64,000 bases of DNA from Acuticoccus mangrovi (GCF_016411865.1 NZ_JAEKJA010000003.1:62001-126000), one strand, 5' to 3'; shown: positions 49,440 through 58,555, counted from the first letter of the stretch. Program-made: numbers and translations. The notes: generated from the sequence alone by a model not told the origin.

Positions 49440-50854
49440 AGCGAGGCCAAGGCCTCCAAGACGGCTGAACGGTCGCTGAAGGGCAGCACCGTGTCGCCGA
49501 CGATCTGCCCCTCCTCGTGACCCTTTCCGGCCACCACCAGCGCGTCGCCCGGGCGCAGCATGGCGACGGCCTGCCGGATCGCGGTGGCCCGGTCGCCGAT
49601 CTCCACCGCGCGCGGGGCGGCGGCGAGGATCGCCTTGCGGATCGTCGCCGGATCCTCCGAGCGCGGGTTGTCGTCGGTGACGATCACCACGTCGGCGATG
49701 TCGGCGGCGGCCTTGCCCATGAGCGGGCGCTTGCCGTGATCGCGGTCGCCGCCGGCGCCGATCACCACCACCAGGCGGCCCTTGACCCCCGGCCGCACCG
49801 CGCTGAGCGCCGCGGTGACGGCCTCCGGTTTGTGGGCATAGTCGACGAACACCGGCGCTCCGGCGGCCCGTCCGACGAGCTCCAGCCGCCCCGGCGCGCC
49901 GATGAGGTCGTTGAGCGCCCGGATCGCGTCGGCCGACGAGATGCCCGCCACCATGGCGAGGCCGGCGGCGATGAGGGCGTTGTCGATCTGAAAATCGCCG
50001 ATGAGGGGAAGGTGGACGCGGTGGGGCGCACCGGCGACCTCCACCACGAGGCGGGCGCCGTCGGCGGCGCGCTCCGCCTCCACGAGCCGCAAGAGGTCGC
50101 CGTGCGGCCCGACGGTGCGCGCCCCCGGCACCGCGGCGAGCACCGCCGCCCCGCCGGGCGCATCGGGGTTCACCACCGTGCGGGAGGCGTCGGGCTGCAG
50201 CGTGCGGAAGAGGCGGAGCTTTGCTTCGAGATAGGCCTCCGGCGTCGGATGATAGTCCATGTGGTCGCGGCCGATGTTGGTGAAGGCCGCCGCGGCGAGG
50301 TGCACCCCGTCGAGCCGGCGCTGGTCGAGGCCGTGGCTCGACGCCTCGAGCGCGACGTGGGTCACCCCGCGCCCGGCGAGATCGGCGAGGCGCTGGTGGA
50401 GGGCGACGGGATCGGGCGTGGTGAGCCCGCCGGGCACCCTCACCGCCCCTTCCACGCCGAGAGTGCCGACGCTGACCGCCGTCTTGCCGGCGGCGGCGAA
50501 GATCTGCCGGGTGAACTCGGCGACCGATGTCTTCCCGGCCGTCCCCGTGACGGCAACGATGGTCTCCGGCTGCGCTCCCGCGAGCTCGGCCGCCATCAGC
50601 GCGAGGCGGCGGCGCGGGTCCTCCTCGCGCAGGATCACGGGCGCCTCGATGGCGGTGTCCTCGTCCGCCAGCACCGCCACCGCCCCCTTGCGCAGCGCCT
50701 CCTTGACGAAGGCGGCACCGTCGGCCCGCGCGCCCTTGAGGGCGGCGAACACCATGCCGGGCCGCACCTTTCGGCTGTCGGCGGTCACCCCGGTCACGTC
50801 GAGGTCGGGCGCCGGCACGGGCCGATCGGGGACGAGGTCGGCGAGGCGCATCAT
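49436..50854 (-). CDS. murE: UDP-MurNAc-dipeptide-meso-diaminopimelate ligase MurE
   Basis: This 472-residue Mur ligase adds the third stem residue. It has TADSRKVRPGMVFAAL, the ATP loop VTGTAGKTSVAEF, EASSHGLDQRR and FTNIGRDHMDYH. The sequence DDNPR near residue 385 is the known meso-diaminopimelate specificity motif, so the cell wall should be the usual Gram-negative type. Two consecutive ATGs (50854 and 50851) overlap the ftsI stop; I use the first. Confidence 0.96.
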   Translation of the reverse strand: MMRLADLVPDRPVPAPDLDVTGVTADSRKVRPGMVFAALKGARADGAAFVKEALRKGAVAVLADEDTAIEAPVILREEDPRRRLALMAAELAGAQPETIVAVTGTAGKTSVAEFTRQIFAAAGKTAVSVGTLGVEGAVRVPGGLTTPDPVALHQRLADLAGRGVTHVALEASSHGLDQRRLDGVHLAAAAFTNIGRDHMDYHPTPEAYLEAKLRLFRTLQPDASRTVVNPDAPGGAAVLAAVPGARTVGPHGDLLRLVEAERAADGARLVVEVAGAPHRVHLPLIGDFQIDNALIAAGLAMVAGISSADAIRALNDLIGAPGRLELVGRAAGAPVFVDYAHKPEAVTAALSAVRPGVKGRLVVVIGAGGDRDHGKRPLMGKAAADIADVVIVTDDNPRSEDPATIRKAILAAAPRAVEIGDRATAIRQAVAMLRPGDALVVAGKGHEEGQIVGDTVLPFSDRSAVLEALASL

Positions 50855-52530
50855 TCGTCCTGATACGCCACGGTGATGGCGCGCTCCACGGCGTCGTCGT
50901 TCTCGAAGCGCGGCGTCTTGATCAGCATCGGACCGACGCGGCTGATGACGTTGGCGACCGTCGGCGCGGCGTTGTAGCCGGCGGTGGCGTAGGGCTTGCC
51001 CTCTTCGGGCTTCGGCTCGTCGATCACGATGAGAACCACATATTGCGGATCGTCGATCGGAAAGGCGGCGAGGAAGGAGTTGATGCGCTTGCTCTCCGAG
51101 TAGCCGCCCTTCACCGCCTTCTCGGCCGTGCCGGTCTTGCCGCCCACGTTGTAGCCCGGCACGCGGGCGTTGCGGCCCGACCCGTCGGTGCCGTTGAAGA
51201 GCATCAGCTCGCGCATCATCGCCGACGTCTGCGGGCTGATCACGCGGCGGCCGATGGTCATCATCTCCGCTTCCGAGCGCGGATAGAAGGTCGGCGGGGC
51301 GTAGATGCCGCCGTTCACCATCGCCGCGCCGGCCACCGCCACGTGCATCGGCGTCACCGAGATGCCGTGACCGAAGGCGACGGTGGCCGCCGTCACGTCG
51401 GGCCAGCTCTTCTGCACCAGCGGACGCGCCGTCTCGGGAAGCTCGGTCTCGATCCGGTCGAACATGCCGAACGACTTGAGATAGGCCTTCTGCCGCTTCG
51501 CCCCCACGGCGAGCGCGATCTTGGCGCTGCCGATGTTGGAGGAGTGCTGGAACACCTCCTTCACCGTGAGCCAGCGGTGGGTGGCGTGGAAGTCGTGGAT
51601 GGTGAAGCGGCCGATCTTCAGCGGATAGCGGGCGTCGATCGGCGTGTTGAGCGTCACGACGCCAGAATCGAGACCCATGGCGAGGGTGAACGTCTTGAAC
51701 ACCGAGCCGAGCTCGTAGACGCCGGCCGTCGCCCGATTGAGGCGGTTCGGATCGAGCGCCTCGGCCGGGTTGTTGGGGTTGTAGTCGGGCAGCGAGCTCA
51801 TCGCCACGACCTCCATCGTGCGCGCATCGAGCACGATGCCGACGGCCGCGAGCGCCCGGTAGCGCTCGAGGGCACGCGACAGCTCGTCCCGCACCGCATG
51901 CTGCACGCGCAGGTCGATCGAGAGCCGCACCGGGGCGAGCGAGCGCCCCTTGCGGGCAAGGCCCACGGCCTGGAGAGCGCCGAGACCGCCGCCGTCGATG
52001 GTCTTCTCCATGCCGGCGATGCCCGCATTGTCGATGTCGGTGTGGCCCACGATGTGTCCCACCGAAGGGCCGCCCGGATAGAAGCGCCGCGTCTCGGAGA
52101 GGAAGCCCACGCCCGGGATACCGAGATCGTGCACCTTCTCGCGCAGGCGGGACGGGATCTCCCGCTTCAGCCACACGAAGCCGCGGTCGCCGGAGAGATC
52201 GCGCCGCAGCGTCGCGACGTCGATGTCGGGCAGCACGGAGGAGAGCTTCTCCACGGCCTCGTCGACGAGGCCGACATTGCGCGGCTCGGCATAGAGCGAG
52301 GCGGTGGCGAGGTCGGTCGCCAGCACCTCGCCGTTGCGGTCGACGATGTCGGGACGGGAGGCCTGCACCTCGTCCTGCGGGGTGACGTGATAGGCGTTGC
52401 GCGCCTCCGCCGGCGTCATGCCGAGCGAAACGAGGCGCCCCCCGATCAGGCCGAACAGGCCGACGCAGACGACGATGAGGAGAGCGATGCGCCCCTTCGC
52501 CCCCTGTTCTTCGCCCTGAGCCCTCCTCAT
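50851..52530 (-). CDS. ftsI: Septal transpeptidase FtsI (PBP3)
   Basis: This 559-residue class B penicillin-binding protein crosslinks septal peptidoglycan. It has one transmembrane helix (about 14-36), a pedestal domain starting RPDIVDRNGEVLATDL, and a transpeptidase domain. Active-site motifs are SVFK (Ser276 and Lys279), SSN in QHSSNIGS, and KTG in GGKTGTAEK. GGAGGGGAAGAA lies before the ATG. The ATG overlaps ftsL as ATGA. Confidence 0.96.
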   Translation of the reverse strand: MRRAQGEEQGAKGRIALLIVVCVGLFGLIGGRLVSLGMTPAEARNAYHVTPQDEVQASRPDIVDRNGEVLATDLATASLYAEPRNVGLVDEAVEKLSSVLPDIDVATLRRDLSGDRGFVWLKREIPSRLREKVHDLGIPGVGFLSETRRFYPGGPSVGHIVGHTDIDNAGIAGMEKTIDGGGLGALQAVGLARKGRSLAPVRLSIDLRVQHAVRDELSRALERYRALAAVGIVLDARTMEVVAMSSLPDYNPNNPAEALDPNRLNRATAGVYELGSVFKTFTLAMGLDSGVVTLNTPIDARYPLKIGRFTIHDFHATHRWLTVKEVFQHSSNIGSAKIALAVGAKRQKAYLKSFGMFDRIETELPETARPLVQKSWPDVTAATVAFGHGISVTPMHVAVAGAAMVNGGIYAPPTFYPRSEAEMMTIGRRVISPQTSAMMRELMLFNGTDGSGRNARVPGYNVGGKTGTAEKAVKGGYSESKRINSFLAAFPIDDPQYVVLIVIDEPKPEEGKPYATAGYNAAPTVANVISRVGPMLIKTPRFENDDAVERAITVAYQDE

Positions 52531-52856
52531 TTCTTCCCCTCCTGCGCTTTGCGACGCGCGGCCGAGGCCACTTCCGTCACGCTCACGATCTGCTCCGCCG
52601 TAATCGGCTCCAGGCGCAGCACCTCGTTGTGCCGGGTCACCAGCGCCTGCAGGCGAGCCGGATGGTCGAGCGTGCTCCACTCCGCCAAAAGCTCGCTGAT
52701 TCTTTGCTTCTCGGCCGCAATCTTTCGATTGAGTTCACTGATTGCGCGCGCATCGCGCTCGGCGTCCTTCTTCGTCATGAAGACGGCCGCGGCGCTCGAT
52801 GTCGCCGCACACACGCTGATCACCAGCACGGCAAAACGCACGGGGCGCTTGATCAT
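52527..52856 (-). CDS. ftsL: Cell division protein FtsL-like
   Basis: A 109-residue bitopic protein with one transmembrane helix (about 7-27) and a periplasmic coiled-coil region (about 32-75, rich in Glu, Lys, Leu and Ala). The conserved patch LLAEWSTLDHPARLQAL follows. Size, topology and position between rsmH and ftsI identify it as FtsL, although sequence conservation in this family is low. Its ATG directly follows the rsmH stop without a gap. Confidence 0.88.
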   Translation of the reverse strand: MIKRPVRFAVLVISVCAATSSAAAVFMTKKDAERDARAISELNRKIAAEKQRISELLAEWSTLDHPARLQALVTRHNEVLRLEPITAEQIVSVTEVASAARRKAQEGKK

Positions 52857-53855
52857 TCAGATCCCCCTCAGGCGAAGATTGGGCACGAAATCGGTCAAGG
52901 CAAAGGGGTGCGGCGCCACGCCGGTGCGGCGGGCGGCCCGCAGCTTCGCCGAGCGGGCGCGCGGGTTGGCGCGCGTCTCCGCCTCGCTCGGCGCCACCGC
53001 CTTGCGCTCGATATAGGTGAAGGACGGCTCCGGTCCGGCGGCGACCGGCAGGTGGCGCGACCCGCCCCCGGTGCTGGTGCGGTCGGCGAAGAAGCGCTTC
53101 ACGATCCGATCCTCCAGGCTGTGGAAGGCGACCACCACGAGGCGACCGCCCTCGGCGAGCACGCGCTCGGCGGCGGCGAGGCCGCGGGCGAGCTCGCCGA
53201 GCTCGTCGTTCACCGCGATCCGCAGCGCCTGGAAGGTGCGCGTCGCCGGGTGGATGCCGTCGCGCGAGGCGCGCACGGTGCGCTCGCACAGCGCCGCGAG
53301 CTCGGCGGTGGTGGTGATGGGACGGGCGGCGACGATCGCTCGGGCGACGGCGCCGGCCCGACGCTCTTCGCCGTAGGTGCGCAGGAGGTGGGCAAGATCC
53401 GACACGTCGACGCGGTTGACGAGATCGGCGGCCGTCGGCCCCTCCCCGCCCATACGCATATCGAGCGGCCCGTCGAAGCGGAAGGAGAAGCCGCGGTCGG
53501 CCTCGTCGAGCTGGTAGCTCGACACGCCGACGTCGAGCACGACGCCTGCGACGTTGCGATGGCCGGCGGCCTCGGCAAGCTCGTCGAGATCGCCGAAGCG
53601 GCCCTCGCACACGGTGAGGCCCGGGGCCCGCTCGGCCATGGCGCGCGCCCGCTCGATCGCCGCCGGATCGCGGTCGATCGCGATCACCCCGGCGCCGGCG
53701 TCGAGGATCGCACGGCTATAGCCGCCGCCGCCGAACGTGCCGTCGATCACCACCTCGCCGGGCTGCGGCGCCAGCGCCGCCATCACCTCGGCCAGCATGA
53801 CGGGCGCGTGGCCCGGTGCGGGTGGGGCGTTTCCCCATGCCGGACCATGGGTCAT
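52857..53855 (-). CDS. rsmH: 16S rRNA (cytosine-1402-N4)-methyltransferase RsmH
   Basis: A 332-residue SAM-dependent methyltransferase that modifies C1402 in the ribosomal P site. It has HAPVMLAEV at the start, [11 protein letters not shown] as SAM motif, [19 protein letters not shown], and [27 protein letters not shown] lies near the C-terminus. Length is normal. ATG 53855 overlaps the mraZ stop. Confidence 0.96.
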   Translation of the reverse strand: MTHGPAWGNAPPAPGHAPVMLAEVMAALAPQPGEVVIDGTFGGGGYSRAILDAGAGVIAIDRDPAAIERARAMAERAPGLTVCEGRFGDLDELAEAAGHRNVAGVVLDVGVSSYQLDEADRGFSFRFDGPLDMRMGGEGPTAADLVNRVDVSDLAHLLRTYGEERRAGAVARAIVAARPITTTAELAALCERTVRASRDGIHPATRTFQALRIAVNDELGELARGLAAAERVLAEGGRLVVVAFHSLEDRIVKRFFADRTSTGGGSRHLPVAAGPEPSFTYIERKAVAPSEAETRANPRARSAKLRAARRTGVAPHPFALTDFVPNLRLRGI

Positions 53856-54310
53856 GCGCCATCTCCCGCCGAAACCTTGGCGCCGAGCACGCCGAAGGCC
53901 CGCTTCATGGCCTCCGCGCGGTGCGCGGCGAAGCGCGAGGGCTCCCAGATCTGAAACTTGTAGCCGAGGCCGACGAACGTCGCCGCGGTGGTGATACCGG
54001 TTTGCTCGAGGATCGATTCCGACAGCATCACGCGCCCCTCGCGGTCGAACTTCAGCTGCTCCGACATGCCGTAGAGGGCGGTGGAGATCATGTCGTGATC
54101 CATCGTCAGCGTGTCGAGGCCAGCGAGGCGCGCCCGGATTTCCTGCAGCAAATCATTGCCTCCAGCATCGATGGCCGGCGCATGGGGGGAAGGAAAGCAG
54201 TACAGCCCCTCGAACCCGTCGCGCGCCAATACGGAGCGGAAGGGCGCCGGGATCGACACGCGCCCCTTGGCGTCCAGCTTGTTCGTGAAGTGCGAGACGA
54301 ACTCGTTCAC
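53852..54310 (-). CDS. mraZ: Transcriptional regulator MraZ
   Basis: This 152-residue protein carries two AbrB-like half-domains. The first starts [18 protein letters not shown]; the second reads [14 protein letters not shown]. MraZ is a ring-shaped DNA-binding protein that regulates its own promoter and the division cluster. The start is the GTG at 54310, with GGGGGCTGGC just before it. Ten-base-spaced GGG-type repeats overlapping a promoter lie 60-100 bases upstream, so autoregulation is likely. Confidence 0.94.
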   Translation of the reverse strand: MNEFVSHFTNKLDAKGRVSIPAPFRSVLARDGFEGLYCFPSPHAPAIDAGGNDLLQEIRARLAGLDTLTMDHDMISTALYGMSEQLKFDREGRVMLSESILEQTGITTAATFVGLGYKFQIWEPSRFAAHRAEAMKRAFGVLGAKVSAGDGA

Positions 54311-54369
54311 CGCCAGCCCCCGCGCTGGTGGGAATCCACCCCGCCGTCAGGTCCCGCACCCCTCCGTAA

Positions 54370-54409
54370 CGGGATGGCTTGGGATACCATGGGCCAGCAT
54401 GGGCGTCAA
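54370..54409 (-). promoter_or_regulatory. mraZ promoter with phased MraZ-box-like repeats
   Basis: On the coding strand TTGACG (plus 54404-54409) and TATCCC (plus 54381-54386) stand 17 bases apart, a sigma70-like pair. The same stretch holds repeats every ten bases, read on the plus strand as CGGGA (54370), TGGGA (54380), TGGGC (54390) and TGGGC (54400). This is the TGGGN-N5 pattern described for MraZ boxes. The boxes lie on the strand opposite mraZ, an orientation I cannot verify as usual. Confidence 0.6.
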
Positions 54410-54470
54410 CGAACCGATTACCATGTTGTCATGGAAGCGACGCCCCTGTGGCCGGCTGGCACGGCGCACG

Positions 54471-54502
54471 AAAAACGCCGCCTCGCGGGACGAGGCGGCG
54501 TT
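54471..54502 (-). terminator. Rho-independent terminator for the minus-strand deacetylase operon
   Basis: A perfect 12-base stem (54474-54485 with 54491-54502, five-base loop) is followed on the minus strand by TTTTT (plus AAAAA at 54471-54475). It lies 64 bases after the deacetylase stop and before the mraZ promoter, so it ends the upstream operon and insulates the division cluster. Confidence 0.85.
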
Positions 54503-54565
54503 CGGATGGGGTCTCGGACGGGGATGCCGCGCGATCGCGGCACGGGGTCGACGATGCGGCGCGGC

Positions 54566-55438
54566 TCAGGCGGGGCTTTGGCCCTCGAACCAGTCGAAGA
54601 TCTCGCCGCCCGTCCAGATCGCGACGTCGTCGTAGGCGGCGATCTTCTCCATGATCTCGCGGAAATAGCGGGCCCGGTGCGGCGCGCCCATGATGTAGGG
54701 GTGCACCACCAGCGCCATCACCCGGGCCGAGTGCTTGGCGTCGGCGTAGATCTGGTCGAACTGGTCGGAGGCGCGCTGAAAATATTCGCGCGCCGGATGA
54801 TGCTGGATCAGCATCATCGCCACGTCGTTGCACTCCTGGGTGTAGGGCACGTTGACGATCTCGCCGGCCCGCGTCTTCAGCCGCACCGGCTGATCGTCGA
54901 GCACCCAGTCGCAGACGTAAGAATAGCCCGCCTCCTTCAGGAGGTCCGGGGTTTCCCAGGTCTCGGTGAGGCCCGGCCCGAGCCAGCCGCGCGGCGCGAC
55001 GCCGGTGAAGGCGCGGATCGTCTCGCTCGTCCTGCGGATGTCCTCCGCCTCGTTCTCCACCTTCTGCATGTTCTTCTGGGTGAAGCCGTGACCCATGAAC
55101 TCCCAACCCCGCTCCAGGGCGGCGCGGGCGATGGGCTCGTAGCTCGTCACCGCCGTGCCGTTGATGGCGAGGACGCCCGGCACCTTCAGCGTGTCGAACA
55201 CCTCCAAGAGCCGCCAGAAGCCCACGCGATTGCCGTACTCGTGCCAGGCCCAGTTCGGAATGTCCGGGCTCGGCGCGCCCCCGGCGGGCGGCGTCAGGAC
55301 GGTGCGCGGCATCGTCTCCTTCGGGTTCCACTCCTCGATGTTCACGATCACCCACACCACCATGCGCTTGCCTTCGGGCAAGACGAGCGGCGCGCGCTCG
55401 GGGATGGCGGAATAGGAAATGCGCTCGGTGGGCAGCAT
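54566..55438 (-). CDS. Polysaccharide-deacetylase-fold hydrolase, PuuE/imidase-like (copy 1)
   Basis: The 290-residue protein has the NodB-like fold in the form seen in PuuE allantoinases and some cyclic imidases. It reads VIVNIEEW where deacetylases have a catalytic Asp pair, then PDIPNWAWHEYGNRVGFWRL, EFMGHG, and VVHPYIMGAPHR near the end. Such enzymes open cyclic amides or ureides rather than deacetylate glycans. It is clearly related to the product of 61085-61969. It lies two bases after the FAH gene and ends at a strong terminator. The ring-opening role is inferred from family and neighbours. Confidence 0.8.
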   Translation of the reverse strand: MLPTERISYSAIPERAPLVLPEGKRMVVWVIVNIEEWNPKETMPRTVLTPPAGGAPSPDIPNWAWHEYGNRVGFWRLLEVFDTLKVPGVLAINGTAVTSYEPIARAALERGWEFMGHGFTQKNMQKVENEAEDIRRTSETIRAFTGVAPRGWLGPGLTETWETPDLLKEAGYSYVCDWVLDDQPVRLKTRAGEIVNVPYTQECNDVAMMLIQHHPAREYFQRASDQFDQIYADAKHSARVMALVVHPYIMGAPHRARYFREIMEKIAAYDDVAIWTGGEIFDWFEGQSPA

Positions 55439-55440
55439 GT

Positions 55441-56133
55441 TCACGTCCCTTCGACGATTGTTATGGTGAGCGGCGCGAGACCGTCGATCCGCGCCGCGAT
55501 GGTGTCGCCCGGTACCACCGGACCGACGCCCGCCGGCGTTCCGGTGAAGATCAGATCGCCCGGCGACAGGGCGTAGGCGGCGGAGAGGTTGGCGATGATC
55601 TCCGGCACGTTCCAGATCATCTCCGCGGTGGAGGCGACCTGCCGCGTCTCCTCGTTCACCTCGAGCACGATCGTCGCCGCGAGCGGTGCCGGGATTACCG
55701 CCGCCGGCACGATGGGCCCGCACGGGGCGGAGTGGTCGAACGCCTTGCCCGGCTCCCACGGACGCTGCATCGCCCGCGCCTCCACCTGCAGATCGCGCCG
55801 GGTGAGGTCGATGCCCACGGCATAGCCGAAGACGTGGCCGAGCGCGTCCGCCACCGCGATGTCGCGGCCGCCCTCGCCGATCGCGACGACGAGCTCCACC
55901 TCGAACTGGAGGTCGCTGGTGGCGGGCGGATACGGCACCGCGCTGCCGCTCTCCACCACCGCATCGGTGGGCTTTTGGAAGAAGAAGGGCGGGTCGCGCT
56001 CGTCGCCCTCCTTCATCTCGCGGATGTGGGTCACGTAGTTGCGCCCGACGCAGTAGATGCGGCGGACGGCGAAGCGGTCGCCCGCGCCGGTGATGGGCAG
56101 GCTGACTGGGGCGGATTGGAAGAGCAGCGACAT
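55441..56133 (-). CDS. Fumarylacetoacetate hydrolase family protein, fumarylpyruvate-hydrolase-like
   Basis: The 230-residue product has the short FAH fold: RIYCVGRNYVTHIREM, PPFFFQKPTDAVV, the metal-binding E-x-E of FEVELVVAIG, YAVGIDLTRRDLQ and FTGTPAGVGPV. The RIYCVGRNY beginning and the size resemble fumarylpyruvate hydrolases, which end the glutathione branch of the gentisate pathway. With the gentisate-dioxygenase-like cupin and the GST in region 2, a gentisate-type route is conceivable. However, the genes are in separate loci. ATG 56133 puts the first beta strand at the start. Confidence 0.82.
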   Translation of the reverse strand: MSLLFQSAPVSLPITGAGDRFAVRRIYCVGRNYVTHIREMKEGDERDPPFFFQKPTDAVVESGSAVPYPPATSDLQFEVELVVAIGEGGRDIAVADALGHVFGYAVGIDLTRRDLQVEARAMQRPWEPGKAFDHSAPCGPIVPAAVIPAPLAATIVLEVNEETRQVASTAEMIWNVPEIIANLSAAYALSPGDLIFTGTPAGVGPVVPGDTIAARIDGLAPLTITIVEGT

Positions 56134-56152
56134 CGGGCGTCTCCGATCGCGG

Positions 56153-56599
56153 TCAGCGGACCGCGAGATAGGCACCAGCCACCACGAGAGCGAGCCCCGT
56201 GGCCTTGGTCAGGGTGAGGGGCACGACGGCCGAGTTGAGCAGCCCATAGTGCGCGATGACCGCACCCACCGCGAGCTGCCCGGCGACGAGGAGAACGAAG
56301 AAGAGGGACGCGCCGACCCGCGGGATGAGGTAGCCCGTCCCGAGGATCATGAGGCACGCCCCCATGCCGCAGAGCGGCATCCAGAGCGGCATGCCACCGA
56401 GGCGGACGAGCTGGCGCGTCTGGCCCGAGAACACCACCAAGAGCACCGAGGTGATCAGTCCGACGACGAAGAAGGGCACGCACGCAACCACCGAGGATTC
56501 CAGATGCCGGGCCATGGTGCTGACCATCGGCAGGTAGATCGCCATCACCATCCCGACGCCGAAGGTGAGCGCCAGAACGAGGGTGTAGGGCCCCGTCAT
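56153..56599 (-). CDS. DMT family small transporter (YdcZ/DUF606 type)
   Basis: The 148-residue protein has five hydrophobic helices and a GQ-containing motif (VAGQLAVGAVIAHYGLL), characteristic of the short DUF606/YdcZ members of the drug/metabolite superfamily. These often occur as half-size pairs, but here there is one. Its ATG shares a base with the TRAP permease stop (TGATG), so it is part of the same operon. Direction and cargo are unknown; export of a pathway product or by-product is one possibility. Confidence 0.75.
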   Translation of the reverse strand: MTGPYTLVLALTFGVGMVMAIYLPMVSTMARHLESSVVACVPFFVVGLITSVLLVVFSGQTRQLVRLGGMPLWMPLCGMGACLMILGTGYLIPRVGASLFFVLLVAGQLAVGAVIAHYGLLNSAVVPLTLTKATGLALVVAGAYLAVR

Positions 56600-57873
56600 C
56601 ACCCGATCACCTGCGGCAGGAACAGGGAGATCTGCGGGATGTAGGTGATCAGCAACAGGACGATCAGCATCAGCCCGATGAACGGCAGCACCGCCTTCAC
56701 CACCTCCAGATAGGACGCGCGGAAGGTGGTGATGCCGATGAAGAGGTTGAGCCCGAACGGCGGCGACACCATGCCGAGCGCGACGTTGGCGACGATCACC
56801 GAGCCGAGGTGCACCGGGTCGATCCCCGCCGCCAGCGCGGCCCGATAGATCAGCGGCGTCAGCACGATGATGAGCGAGTTCGGATCGACGAACATGCCCG
56901 CGATGAGGAAGAGCACGTTGATGATGAGAAGGATCTCGAAGGCCGAGGCGCCGGCGAGGGTCGACGTCACCTGCTGCGGGATCTGCGACAGGGTGAGGTA
57001 GTAGGTCAGCACCGTGCCCGAGGCGACGAGGATCAGGAGGACCGAAATCGTCCCCGCCGAGGCGGACGAGATGTTGAAGAGGTCCTTGAAGGAGAGCTGG
57101 CGGTAGATCAGCACCTCCACCATCATGGCGTAGACGCAGGCGAACGCCGCCGCCTCGGTGGGCGTGAACGCCCCGCCATAGATGCCGCCGAGGATGATGA
57201 CCGGCAGGCCGAGCGCGAAGGCCGCCTCCTTGGTGCGTTTCCAGCGCAGCGACCAGGGCGCCTTCTCGTCCATCGCGATGTTGTAGCGGCGGGCGTAGAG
57301 GTAGGCGTAGATGCACAGGACCACCGAGAACACGAAGCCCGAGCCGAGGCCAGCCAGGAACACGGCGCCGATGGAAGTGTTGGTCTGGAGCGCATAGAGG
57401 ATCATCGCCACCGAGGGCGGGATCAGCATCGCGAGGGTGGACGAGGTCACGATGAGCCCCACCGCAAAGCCGCGCGAATAGCCCTGGCGGATCAGCGCCG
57501 GGTAGACGATGGGCCCGATCGACACCACCGCCGCCGGGCCGATGCCCGACATCGCGCCGAAGAGAGCGCAGGCGATGATGGTGGCGATGGCGAGCCCGCC
57601 GCGCAGGTGCCCGCAGAAGCTTTCCACCATCGCGACGAGCCGCGCCCCGATCTGGCCGCGGGCGATGATGTCGGCGGCGAAGATGAAGAGCGGGATCGCG
57701 AGCAGCGAGAACTTGTTGACCCCGTCCACCATACGCTGCGGCAGCACCATTGCCGGGATCGGCGGGGCGAACAGCTCGAAGGTGATGAAGGTGGGGCCGA
57801 GGATCGCGAGGAAGATCGGCGAGCCGATGATGAGGACGACAAAGGCCGTCGCGATGAGAAAGGGAATCGGCAT
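56599..57873 (-). CDS. dctM: TRAP transporter large permease DctM
   Basis: A 424-residue polytopic protein of the DctM family. Motifs are FAADIIARGQIGARLVAM near 65, ALFGAMSGIGPAAVVSIG near 100, LIPPSVAMILYAL near 145, AFTPTEAAAFACVYA near 240, and VSPPFGLNLFIG near 370. It is the translocating subunit of the second DctPQM importer in the window. It is joined to dctQ and the small DMT gene by one-base stop/start overlaps. Confidence 0.92.
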   Translation of the reverse strand: MPIPFLIATAFVVLIIGSPIFLAILGPTFITFELFAPPIPAMVLPQRMVDGVNKFSLLAIPLFIFAADIIARGQIGARLVAMVESFCGHLRGGLAIATIIACALFGAMSGIGPAAVVSIGPIVYPALIRQGYSRGFAVGLIVTSSTLAMLIPPSVAMILYALQTNTSIGAVFLAGLGSGFVFSVVLCIYAYLYARRYNIAMDEKAPWSLRWKRTKEAAFALGLPVIILGGIYGGAFTPTEAAAFACVYAMMVEVLIYRQLSFKDLFNISSASAGTISVLLILVASGTVLTYYLTLSQIPQQVTSTLAGASAFEILLIINVLFLIAGMFVDPNSLIIVLTPLIYRAALAAGIDPVHLGSVIVANVALGMVSPPFGLNLFIGITTFRASYLEVVKAVLPFIGLMLIVLLLITYIPQISLFLPQVIG

Positions 57874-58436
57874 CAAACGGCCCGCTTCTCGGGGGGCATC
57901 GTCTCGGCGGTGTCCTCCGGATCGACGAGGGCGGGCAGCGGCGGCAGCGTGTTGGTGATCGCGCGCACGAGCTTCTCGGCAAAGGCGATGGTCATCAGCA
58001 CGGCACCGACGCAGACGGGCATGAAGAAGAGGCCCCGCGGCACCGGCAGCGTCGTGCCGAGCTGACCGGTGCCGAGGCTGAAGGCGGTGAGCTGGTAGGC
58101 GCGCCAGGACAGATACGCCATCACCACGACGCCGATCAGCGCCGTGAGCCCGCGCATCAGGCGCTCCACCCCCGGCGGCACGATGCGCAGCACGAGGTCG
58201 ATGGTGACGTGCCGATCCGCCCGCAGCATCACGTAGGCGGCGACGAATGCGATCCACACCGTGAGGAGCCGGGCGAGCTCCTCCCCGCCGAGGAAGGAGA
58301 CGCCGAGGGTATAGCGGCCCGTGGCGTTGGCGAAGATCGTCATGGTCACGACGAGAAGGGCGATGCCGGCGAGGACGCTGACCGTCCGGTCGATCACCGT
58401 CAGCGCGCCTTGTGCGATCGCGAGCGGGGACGCCAT
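57873..58436 (-). CDS. dctQ: TRAP transporter small permease DctQ
   Basis: The 187-residue protein has four hydrophobic helices with the typical loop YVMLRADRHVTIDLVLR after helix 2. It also has an acidic, proline-rich C-terminal tail. It lies between dctP and dctM. A 119-base intergenic space with a strong hairpin separates it from dctP, while dctM follows directly. Confidence 0.88.
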   Translation of the reverse strand: MASPLAIAQGALTVIDRTVSVLAGIALLVVTMTIFANATGRYTLGVSFLGGEELARLLTVWIAFVAAYVMLRADRHVTIDLVLRIVPPGVERLMRGLTALIGVVVMAYLSWRAYQLTAFSLGTGQLGTTLPVPRGLFFMPVCVGAVLMTIAFAEKLVRAITNTLPPLPALVDPEDTAETMPPEKRAV

Positions 58437-58505
58437 CGGGACCTCCGAAGCTCAGGGGGACAACGGGTAGATGCGGCCCCGGCTCTCACGGCGGGACCGC
58501 AGCAC

Positions 58506-58533
58506 GGCGGCGGCGACTGGGTGCGCCGCCGCC
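58506..58533 (-). other. Ten-base perfect hairpin between dctP and dctQ
   Basis: GGCGGCGGCG (58506-58515) pairs exactly with CGCCGCCGCC (58524-58533) around an eight-base loop. There is no T run. Such a structure after a binding-protein gene is expected to protect the upstream RNA or reduce read-through, giving more DctP than permease. Confidence 0.6.
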
Positions 58534-58555
58534 CGCGGGTCGCTCAGAAGATGGC

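Noticed and set aside
54566-55438. Chitooligosaccharide or peptidoglycan deacetylase
   Set aside because: The catalytic Asp pair region reads Asn-x-Glu-Glu-Trp and no signal peptide is present, which fits PuuE/imidase-type cytoplasmic enzymes better.
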